From contig DATEKK010000191.1 in the NCBI GenBank assembly GCA_035277485.1, positions 1-44,431 of the forward strand: a DNA stretch of 44,431 nt. The letters run 5' to 3'. Below are positions 1-6,484 of this stretch, piece by piece. The position numbers and the translations under genes are program-made. The notes beneath the pieces were generated by a model. That model was not told the origin of the DNA, searched no databases, and saw only the letters and a list, made by a program, of their open reading frames with translations. Positions within the stretch are counted from its first letter, which is position 1, and each line of letters starts with the position of its first letter. The DNA is from JADGGM01 sp035277485. Its GTDB lineage: Bacteria; Gemmatimonadota; Gemmatimonadetes; Gemmatimonadales; Gemmatimonadaceae.

Positions 1-411
1 TGTGGCAGCCCGCCGTCTCGCGATGCAATGATGTTGCCTTCATTGCTGCTCAGGCGCGCGCTCACGGTGGGGTCGCGTTAGCCGCGGACAGCGCCTGGTG
101 GCCAAAGCTAGTGCCGGCATCGGTCGGCCGGAGCCGCTCGCGAGCGCCCGTTAGTCAATCAGGTCCTTAGGGTGGGCGATCTGCTCTGCTGGTTCCGCGT
201 CGGTAGGACGGGAGGAGCGGGCGCGGAAGCCCTCGATCGCATCCGTCACTTGGCGTTCGAACTGCGACGCCAGACAGCGCGATCATCGATGTGTCGCACT
301 TGATCTACTGATACAGCCGCGGCCGAACATGCCGCATCGTTAGCGCATGCTCTCCGAGCGCTCTTCACTCGATTCGACAAGAAGCAGGATCCGAAGCAGG
401 GAGGCGTGCCG
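1..411. other. Region without a confident gene
   Basis: No reading frame here has a convincing start, ribosome binding site or recognisable protein. Frame 1 of the plus strand is open only to a TAG at 76-78. A short open stretch on the minus strand runs off the left edge and could be the start of a gene outside the window, but it is too short to judge. Three GTTAG cores occur (near 76, 151 and 322-345), related to the dispersed heptamer described separately. Confidence 0.5.
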
Positions 412-1413
412 TCAGTGCACCGTAGGCAATCTCCGGACGTCTCCGCTTGGAGCGGTGGGTGAATCCATGATGTTGCCCATGCCGTTGATCCAGTGCGTCG
501 TGCCCGTGCTCACGACTTCGCGCTCCTTGCCATCCACCGGATCCCTGGTCAGATCGACTCCCCGAAGCGCTCGATCCATTTCATCGAACTGGCTCTGCGA
601 GGCCGCCGTGCGCCGCTGATAGTCTTGCTGGATCGCGGCCATGCCGCGCTGGAAGTCGCTCATCGCGCCCTCTGCAGCGCCGCCGTTCATCTGGAGTTGG
701 CGATACTCCCACTGCGGATTGATGGCGAGGGTGCCTAACGCGTGCAGCATGGCATGCAGCGCTTGCGCCGCACGCTCCTCGGGCGCGATGAAACTGCACA
801 GCCACGTCACCATCCACGCGCCCGATCCCTGCATCTGCGTGTACTGCGTTTCCGCAAACACGTACGCCACCTTGGCGCCCGTGCTCGACTCGCAGCGATA
901 CACCACTTGCCCGGCGGTCGTTGTCTGGTTCTGTCCGTTCGGATGAATCGGCGTCTCGCGCTCCATTGATTTCAGTTTCAGCTGCGTGCAGGCGCCGGCA
1001 AACCGCGCCTGTCCGTACACGTCCGCGAACACCCATCCGGGCCGGTAGTCCGCCACGATTTCCTGCGCCACGTTCCGCGGATTGTAGAGACGTCCCTCGG
1101 TGAATCCGAGACTCCTGAGCGTAGGAGTGAGCGGCGCGAATGGCGGGACGCGATAGTCGCCGAGTCGGATGTCCACCTGGCCGTCGGGCGAGACCATGTC
1201 GACCATGATCCGCGGATCGAGCACGCCAAAGCGGTACGTGCCCCCAATGATGTTCCAACCGTTGGGCACGCTGAGCGTGAAGGCCTGTTCAGCGGGATCG
1301 GAGAAGGTGGTCCAGCTCGACACCGCGTGCGACGCGGTCGTCGGGTGCGCGCTCTGGGCACTGGCGACCGCGGCCAGCAGCAGTGCCGGCACGGACATCG
1401 GCTTGCGTCTCAT
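412..1413 (-). CDS. Secreted protein of unknown function
   Basis: I chose the ATG at 1413 over the longer frame reaching 1554, because the residues after it form a signal peptide (MRRKP, then a hydrophobic run ending AVASAQS). The mature part has a motif of the type VPNGWNIIGGTYRFG followed by DMVSPDGQVDIRLGDY. I associate this with uncharacterised secreted bacterial proteins but cannot name the family. Two cysteines lie near the middle (GACTQLK and VVYRCES) and a third further on (WLCSF), so a disulfide is possible. The C-terminal third is rich in Gln and charged residues (QRGMAAIQQDYQRR) and may be helical. It stands alone on the minus strand. Function is not known. Confidence 0.65.
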   Translation of the reverse strand: MRRKPMSVPALLLAAVASAQSAHPTTASHAVSSWTTFSDPAEQAFTLSVPNGWNIIGGTYRFGVLDPRIMVDMVSPDGQVDIRLGDYRVPPFAPLTPTLRSLGFTEGRLYNPRNVAQEIVADYRPGWVFADVYGQARFAGACTQLKLKSMERETPIHPNGQNQTTTAGQVVYRCESSTGAKVAYVFAETQYTQMQGSGAWMVTWLCSFIAPEERAAQALHAMLHALGTLAINPQWEYRQLQMNGGAAEGAMSDFQRGMAAIQQDYQRRTAASQSQFDEMDRALRGVDLTRDPVDGKEREVVSTGTTHWINGMGNIMDSPTAPSGDVRRLPTVH

Positions 1414-1814
1414 GGCTGGCGCCTCGACGGTGGCGAGGGCAACACGATAGCGTGAACCCTGAGACCGCGCCAGCGTCACACCGTTCATGCCGTCGACCAG
1501 ATTTCCGAGCTCAGCATTGGACGGGAGTGGGCTCACGGAGATTGTCCGCCGCATCTGACGTAGCCCGGGTGCGCCCGCCTAACGGAGCGATGCGGCGGCC
1601 CAACCTGCATCGTTACGAGACGGTGAGCGCGCTTCCATCGTCAGGCGCGGTGTCCTAACGCCCAGCGACCAGAAATGGCTCCGGCTCATCCTTGGCGACT
1701 CCAATCCACGAAACGCCAAATCGATCACCCAGCAATACAGCGCGCCGTGCGTGTCGATCGCACATGTGACTATGGGTGCGATGCTTCACGGTTTCGACAC
1801 GGGCGAGCCGGTGA

Positions 1815-2561
1815 TCATTGCGGAAGAAGCCACACGTGCTGTATTGGAAACACGAGGCCACCGCAGGGAATCTGTACGTCACCAACATTTTCGATTCGCC
1901 ATTCACGAAACCCGGGACTTTGCACGGTGAGCGAGTAGGTGTGGAAATAGCCGATTGTGCCGAGTTGAAACACCAGAGCCGAATCGCCCGGCGCCGACAC
2001 CTTGCTCACCGAGTCGCGATAACCGGGAGCCGTAATTTTCACCGTAGCGCCGTTCGGAGGAGCGCGTCCTGATACTGCGTCACGTACGGATACAACGACC
2101 GCCGGTTCGGGCCCCGCCGGCCAGCTGCACATCATGACAGGGCGAGGCGAGAGGGCGAACAGCACGGTATAGCCGCGCGACGGATCGAGTCGCACGGCGA
2201 GGTCCTCTGTCGAGTATCCGATCCTTCTCGCTTCCAGCGTGAGCGAGTCGAAGGGCGCGAAGCTGAACTCGAAGCGGCCTAACTTGTCGGTGATCGCGCC
2301 GACTCCGCGTCCTGCGCGCCGTTGTCTTGGGACAAAGACTTGAACAGCAACCAGTCCTTCACCGGTCGAGTCATCGACGACCACGCCTCGAATAATGCCT
2401 GGGGCCGTGCTGTCGCTCGTAAGCGGCCCCACGGTGTGTGCTGCGACGCGGCGCGCGGGTCTGGCCATCGTGGCTACCGAATGCTTGGCGCACGCGGCAA
2501 GTAGCGCGAACGTTGCCAGTATGACGCTCGCGGCATAACGGTGCGCTACGGACTGCGCCAT
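1815..2561 (-). CDS. Lipoprotein with carboxypeptidase-regulatory-like domain
   Basis: The ATG at 2561 gives MAQSVAHRY, a hydrophobic stretch and a lipobox ending LLAAC, so the protein is probably a lipoprotein with its cysteine near residue 24. An upstream TTG at 2579 is the alternative start. Residues of about 55-140 (IIRGVVVDDSTGEGLVAVQVFV, then TDKLGRFEFSF and RRIGYSTEDLAVRL) match the beta-sandwich carboxypeptidase-regulatory-like (CarboxypepD_reg/DUF4480-type) domain that is often found at the N-terminus of surface receptors. Here there is no receptor attached. The second half (SVRDAVSGRAPPNGATVKITAPGY) looks like a second, more diverged copy of the same fold. It lies 27 bases downstream of the HD hydrolase gene on the same strand and may be cotranscribed. 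Confidence 0.7.
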   Translation of the reverse strand: MAQSVAHRYAASVILATFALLAACAKHSVATMARPARRVAAHTVGPLTSDSTAPGIIRGVVVDDSTGEGLVAVQVFVPRQRRAGRGVGAITDKLGRFEFSFAPFDSLTLEARRIGYSTEDLAVRLDPSRGYTVLFALSPRPVMMCSWPAGPEPAVVVSVRDAVSGRAPPNGATVKITAPGYRDSVSKVSAPGDSALVFQLGTIGYFHTYSLTVQSPGFREWRIENVGDVQIPCGGLVFPIQHVWLLPQ

Positions 2562-2588
2562 AGCCGTCAGCCTGTGCAACGAGGCAGC

Positions 2589-3170
2589 CTACTGGCGGTT
2601 AGGCGCCGCGGATCCGCTGCCAAGGACGGCGCGCGCACGCGCGAGCGTTTCATCGTAGTGCAACTCGAGCGCAGCGTTGGTGCCTCGGCAGCCGGCGATG
2701 ACCTGCTCCGTCCAATCGAGATACTGTTGGCGGCGCTCGAGCGGCCAATTGGCCGGCGGATGGTCGGTGATATCGCGCACGTTGCAGATTTTGTCCGCGA
2801 GCTTGATGAGCTTCGCCCGGGGTGACGCGGCGGCAGCGTGCTGTACCTGCAGGTCCTTTCTCACCTGCTTCGGCAAGGACTTGTCGTCGGTCACCTCCTC
2901 AACCAGCCCGCGCACCTCGCGCCCGAACGCCGCGTCGAGCTCTTCGCGGCTCGTCTTCGTGTCTTCGATCGTGTCGTGCAGCAGCGCTGCGGCCAGACAG
3001 GCCTCATCGGTCACGCGGCCGACCGTCGCCAGCGTCGTTGCAACCGCGATCGGGTGATTGATGTACGGCGAGGCGTCGTCGCCTTTTCGCCGTTGGTCGC
3101 GATGCTTCTGCGCCGCGAACTGCGCGGCTCGGAGCACGAGGCTCAACGCGTCGGAGGGTGCCTTGCTCAT
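2589..3170 (-). CDS. Small HD-domain alarmone hydrolase, MESH1-like
   Basis: This 193-residue protein is a stand-alone HD phosphohydrolase of the SpoT/MESH1 group. The metal ligands are visible as H39 (YINHPIAV), H65-D66 (LLHDTIEDT) and D126 (KLADKICN). The catalytic pair E69-D70 lies inside the same HDTIEDT motif. The spacing 39-65-66-126 equals that of human MESH1 (35-61-62-122) with a constant offset of four. There is no synthetase, TGS or ACT domain, so it can only hydrolyse. Known family substrates are (p)ppGpp and, for animal MESH1, NADPH. The substrate here is inferred. The start ATG is preceded directly by a GTTAGGCC, whose AGG is the only Shine-Dalgarno-like element in place. The lipoprotein gene follows on the same strand. 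Confidence 0.85.
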   Translation of the reverse strand: MSKAPSDALSLVLRAAQFAAQKHRDQRRKGDDASPYINHPIAVATTLATVGRVTDEACLAAALLHDTIEDTKTSREELDAAFGREVRGLVEEVTDDKSLPKQVRKDLQVQHAAAASPRAKLIKLADKICNVRDITDHPPANWPLERRQQYLDWTEQVIAGCRGTNAALELHYDETLARARAVLGSGSAAPNRQ

Positions 3171-3361
3171 GGCCTAACGGAGTATGATGGGAGTGCCGGC
3201 GTCGGTCCGACGCGCATGCTCGGCACGCGACACGCGACGAGCACGCGTACAACATACACACCGAGGGACTAACGGCGGAAGGCCTTGTCCCGGATGCGTC
3301 CGCGACCCAGTGCCGCCACAGGACCGGTGGCTCATCCGACAGGTCGTGGACCGCAACGCGA

Positions 3362-3394
3362 AACGGGGCGCCTAACTGTGTCAGGCGCCCCGTT
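3362..3394 (-). terminator. Hairpin terminator after the DUF5818-like gene
   Basis: A perfect 12-base-pair stem (3362-3373 with 3383-3394, core CGGGGCGCCT/AGGCGCCCCG) closes a nine-base loop. It lies just past the stop at 3418 of the minus-strand gene. A short TTTC follows on that strand instead of a long T run, so termination may be only partly intrinsic. A GCCTAAC copy forms part of the stem and loop. Confidence 0.65.
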
Positions 3395-3417
3395 CATAGT
3401 CGAGCGATGGACTGGTG

Positions 3418-3801
3418 TTACTGACAGGTCGCACTGACCATCGTGAGAGTCGTCACGCGCAGGTCCGTGGATTCTTCCGCGGCCTCGGCCTTCTCGCCCT
3501 TCTCACCCTTCTCCTTCCCCTCCTCCTTGTACTCCGTGCCTACCACGGTGATCGTGTGCCCGACGTGCTTCGACAGCGCAACCTTGGTGCTGCGGAGTCC
3601 GTATTTCTTCCCCTCTTTGGTGGTGAGCGTGTACTCGCCTTTCTCATCGCCCTTCGACAAGCAGCCGGTGACGGTGTCGGCCGCCGCGATCGCGGGACGT
3701 CGGTCGGCAGCCTGCGCCGTTCTCCCGACCGCAACCGACGATATGATCGCGATGCCAAGCCCGGCGATGACGCCACTGACCGTCCCAAGAGACCCACGCA
3801 T
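3418..3801 (-). CDS. Small secreted protein, possibly DUF5818-like
   Basis: The ATG at 3801 was chosen over one at 3837 because GGAGGT sits five bases upstream and the residues after it form a clean signal peptide (MRGSLGTVSGVIAG to TAQAA). The mature protein has the pattern TVTGCLSKG, YTLTTKEGKKYGLRS, SKHVGHTITVVGTEY. This resembles small secreted beta-barrel (OB-like) proteins, such as those grouped as DUF5818; the family name is from memory and not certain. A highly charged Glu/Lys/Gly repeat (GKEKGEKGEKAEAAEE) follows, then a C-terminal strand ending in Cys. The two cysteines could pair. A candidate promoter lies at 3861-3889 and a strong hairpin follows the gene, so it is probably monocistronic. 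Confidence 0.7.
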   Translation of the reverse strand: MRGSLGTVSGVIAGLGIAIISSVAVGRTAQAADRRPAIAAADTVTGCLSKGDEKGEYTLTTKEGKKYGLRSTKVALSKHVGHTITVVGTEYKEEGKEKGEKGEKAEAAEESTDLRVTTLTMVSATCQ

Positions 3802-3860
3802 AGTGACCTCCAGTGATCGGGATACTGCACCTCGCACACGTTCGTGCCTAACGATGTCCC

Positions 3861-3889
3861 ATCATACGCTACTGCGTCTGGCCAGTCCA
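3861..3889 (-). promoter_or_regulatory. Candidate sigma-70 promoter for the gene at 3801
   Basis: On the minus strand, TGGACT (3884-3889) and TATGAT (3861-3866) are separated by exactly 17 bases. This predicts a start near 3854 and a leader of about 50 bases. The elements overlap the last codons of the upstream beta-propeller gene. They were assigned by eye only. Confidence 0.45.
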
Positions 3890-5074
3890 GATGTCGAGCA
3901 CGTTCATGCCATCGTCCACCGCCGCAAACACGAAGCTATTGCCGGTTTGCATCAACGCGAGCCCGAACGCTGAGCCCGCCGCGGGATCGATCGAGAACTC
4001 CGAAACGAACTGGCCTTGCGGCGTGAACTCCACGATCTCGCTCGGATGGCTCGCGTCGGGATTCACCGCGTCGCCCTGCGCCGAGATCAGATCTCCGTTA
4101 GACGCGCGCGCGAGCGCCAGGGGCCCGTGCAGGTGGGCTTGATCGCTCACCACGACTGTTCCTGTTCCATTGTCCTGCATGGTGCTGCTCGCGTTCGCGA
4201 TGGCATAGATCGCGTTGTCGCCGGTCGACGAGACATAGAGCGTATCCGTGTCGGGATTCAAGGCGACACCAGTGGGGCCGACCACGAGCGCCGCGGGATC
4301 GCAGCGGTGGACGTACCCGGAGGCGATTTGCGTTTCGGACGCAACGCGCACCCGCTTCCCGCTCACGACCAGATCGAGTCGCGTCACGGTGCCGCTCAAC
4401 ACGTCCGAGACGAACACCTGGGCCGTGGAGCCTTCGTCACGCACGGTGAGATCCCACGGGCCGGCGAGGTGTTTGTTGGATAGCCTAGTCACGACGCGGC
4501 CGGTTGCATCGAGGACCAGCAGTGAACCATCCGACACGCCCCGCTCCGGCCCGTTCGCGCCCTGCGTGCACGTCGCGCTCGGCGTGAGGGACGGCACGTT
4601 GCCGACGATCGTGAATCCCGCGCGCAGCACACCAAGCGCGGTCGTTAGGCCGAGCTGTCCCGTCCCGTGAAAGAAGAGGGACTGCTGTCCCGACGGGGTG
4701 ATCCGCACGATCGTGGTGCCCGTCCCCTGCAGGTTCGCGCTGTCGTTGAAGTTCGAGACCAGGATGTCTCCGGGCTGGAGCGGTCCTCCGTCCGCCGCGA
4801 ATCCGTTAGGCACGAACGCGACGCCGTACGGATTGAGGTCGCCGTTGGCGGGCACCGTGGAGACGGAGAGCGCCGGCTTCGGCGAGAGGCTGGGTAGAAT
4901 CGGCCCGCTCGCGTTCGCCTGGTGCATTGGGCCCTGCGTCGGCGCCTTGGGCCCGGCGATGGTCGGGTCCTTAGGGGAGCAGCTCGACGCTCCGACAGCG
5001 CAGGCGAGGAGAAGAGCGACGGCCGCGACAGTGCGGGTTGGGCGCGGATGAATCGAGCTGATGCGGTATCTCAT
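3869..5074 (-). CDS. NHL/SMP-30-type beta-propeller lipoprotein
   Basis: This is a 401-residue protein. Its N-terminus (basic residues, hydrophobic run, then VGASSC) is a lipobox, which predicts attachment to the outer membrane or periplasmic face. The rest contains repeated short blades: NPYGVAFVPNGF, GDILVSNFND, GSLLVLDATGRVVTRL, GPWDLTVRD, VFVSDVLSGTVTRLDL, GPTGVALNPDTDTLYVSSTGDNAIYAI, and EFTPQGQFVSEF. This is the pattern of NHL or SMP-30/gluconolactonase propellers, which usually have six blades. No metal-ligand set for lactonase activity could be confirmed, so enzymatic function is not claimed. It lies upstream of the small secreted gene on the same strand, with 67 bases between them and a promoter of its own there. 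Confidence 0.75.
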   Translation of the reverse strand: MRYRISSIHPRPTRTVAAVALLLACAVGASSCSPKDPTIAGPKAPTQGPMHQANASGPILPSLSPKPALSVSTVPANGDLNPYGVAFVPNGFAADGGPLQPGDILVSNFNDSANLQGTGTTIVRITPSGQQSLFFHGTGQLGLTTALGVLRAGFTIVGNVPSLTPSATCTQGANGPERGVSDGSLLVLDATGRVVTRLSNKHLAGPWDLTVRDEGSTAQVFVSDVLSGTVTRLDLVVSGKRVRVASETQIASGYVHRCDPAALVVGPTGVALNPDTDTLYVSSTGDNAIYAIANASSTMQDNGTGTVVVSDQAHLHGPLALARASNGDLISAQGDAVNPDASHPSEIVEFTPQGQFVSEFSIDPAAGSAFGLALMQTGNSFVFAAVDDGMNVLDIWTGQTQ

Positions 5075-5256
5075 GTCCTACACTCCGAGTTCGAGCAGCG
5101 AACGCATGTTGACGGCACGACTCGTCGCGGCGAGTCGATGTCGCGGCGCGCAGACGACGTGCCCACACTCCATGCCTCGCGCGTCTCTCTGTTTGAGACC
5201 GCTGTTTCGCGCGTCCGCACACTCGTGTCCGGCTCGGACCTTTCCCGGAATGGACT

Positions 5257-5278
5257 CGGGGAATCTGCTGATTCCCCG
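5257..5278. promoter_or_regulatory. Perfect inverted repeat CGGGGAATC / GATTCCCCG
   Basis: Nine perfect pairs flank a TGCT loop in an untranslated stretch between the divergent genes at 5074 (minus) and 5358/5802 (plus). There is no T run on either side, so it looks more like an operator or RNA hairpin than a terminator. A related ATTCCCC-TCT-GGGGAAT palindrome lies at 15988-16004, upstream of the first PadR gene. Confidence 0.4.
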
Positions 5279-5357
5279 GCCGACAATCGGAGCTACTGTC
5301 GCGTCTGAGCGCGATGCCGCTTTCGACTCTCGCTCGGTCCCATGCGCGGGGGGCGGC

Positions 5358-5561
5358 ATGAGCAACGATCGAGCGACGCGGGCGCTTCCCGACGACGCGA
5401 AGCGATTCCTAACGGAACTGTGGCGGTGCCAACTGAGCGCGGATACGCGCGCACAGACGCCGCAGGAATTGCGCGAGTGCATTCGGCGTGTGAGCGCGCG
5501 ATCGCGTGACGCCGTAGGGCCGATGCTCGCCTGCTTGGTCGCATCGGACGAGCTCGGCTAG
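5358..5561 (+). CDS. Possible small hypothetical protein, 67 residues
   Basis: ATG at 5358 follows a G-rich GGGGGGCGGC stretch that could act as a ribosome binding site. The frame gives MSNDRATRALPDDAKRFLTEL and continues with charged, helix-favouring sequence (TPQELRECIRRVSARSRD), ending ASDELG. Composition is protein-like, but no family is recognised and the length is short. It could be a real small cytoplasmic protein or a chance frame in high-GC DNA. One TCCTAACGG copy near 5407 lies inside it and encodes Leu-Thr. Confidence 0.4.
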   Translation: MSNDRATRALPDDAKRFLTELWRCQLSADTRAQTPQELRECIRRVSARSRDAVGPMLACLVASDELG

Positions 5562-5750
5562 GGCGGCGGTCGCGACCCGGTACGAGCCACGCCGATAGCA
5601 TGAGCTCGCCGGCGCGCGCAGCGAGCGGCGACGCTCGCGCTCGCTCGCGCTCCCGGGTCTCCCTATAGTGGAGACGTCATGGCGGGGCGCCGTGGCGTCT
5701 CCGGCTTCCCGCGACCGGTCGCAGCGTTAGGCATCAAGAACCCAACATAC

Positions 5751-5791
5751 CGCCCGCAGCGAAGCGGGCGAGACGTGCATCGACGCACGTC
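5751..5791 (+). promoter_or_regulatory. Two adjacent small hairpins before the lipoprotein gene
   Basis: CGCCCGC/GCGGGCG (5751-5770, six-base loop) and GACGTGC/GCACGTC (5772-5791, six-base loop) are separated by one base. They end ten bases before the ATG at 5802. They would lie in the mRNA leader next to the ribosome binding region, so they could affect translation. This is an inference from position. Confidence 0.35.
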
Positions 5792-5801
5792 AGGGGGCCC
5801 T

Positions 5802-6425
5802 ATGCGCGCAGTCAGCCGGGTGGCGGGGGCGGTCGTCGTCGTTGCAGGCGTGGTCGCGTGCAGCATCTCCACCGGAAACGGCAACAAGGGAGGCGGACCG
5901 ACGACGATCCTCAACGAGAGGTTCAGCAGCGGAACGCTCTCGAACTGGGTGATCGTCCTCGGCGCGCCAACCATCAGCGCAAGCGTCGGCGATCCCGCTC
6001 CGTCCGCGTTCCTCAGCAACTCGGACATGAAAACGGCCTTTACCACGACGATGGCGAATGGCCTGACCATCACCTCCGACATACTGGTGGACTCTGGTTC
6101 CGCGTCGTTTCGGCTGGTGCAGCCCGGCTCACCCATCGCGGTCGCGCACGTCTTTCGCGACTCCGCGGTGTACGTGATTTGCACGGCCTCCGACTGCCCG
6201 TTCACCACCCTTCAGTTTGCAGAGGATGCCAACTGGCACGAATACCGATTCGTGTACGATGCGGGTACGTCCACCGGGCAATGGCTGCGCGATGGCGCGA
6301 ATCAATTCAGCCTCACCAATGTCCCGGCGCTGACCACCGTTTTCTTGAAAGCCGGGATGTTCTCGAAGGACACGGCAGGCCCGTCGGGCGGCTTCTACGA
6401 CAACGTGGTCGTCACCATACCGTGA
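5802..6425 (+). CDS. Lipoprotein with concanavalin-like (LamG-type) fold
   Basis: ATG at 5802 starts a basic N-terminus and hydrophobic segment ending GVVACS, a lipobox with cysteine at residue 20. This start is preferred to the ATG at 5679, which would add 41 non-hydrophobic residues. The mature part opens with a Gly-rich linker (STGNGNKGGG). It continues ILNERFSSGTLSNWVIV, FRLVQPGS, NWHEYRFVYDAGTSTGQW and GGFYDNVVVTIP. This is the layout of beta-jelly-roll domains found in sugar-binding or laminin-G-like surface proteins. No catalytic residues are evident. The spacing suggests a surface-exposed carbohydrate or protein ligand, but that is inferred. It is a stand-alone gene, convergent with the DUF5916 gene. 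Confidence 0.6.
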   Translation: MRAVSRVAGAVVVVAGVVACSISTGNGNKGGGPTTILNERFSSGTLSNWVIVLGAPTISASVGDPAPSAFLSNSDMKTAFTTTMANGLTITSDILVDSGSASFRLVQPGSPIAVAHVFRDSAVYVICTASDCPFTTLQFAEDANWHEYRFVYDAGTSTGQWLRDGANQFSLTNVPALTTVFLKAGMFSKDTAGPSGGFYDNVVVTIP

Positions 6426-6484
6426 GCGTGCGGCGCATCCGGCGTCGCGTTAGGCACAAAGCGGGTGCGCGCATCGGATCGCGA

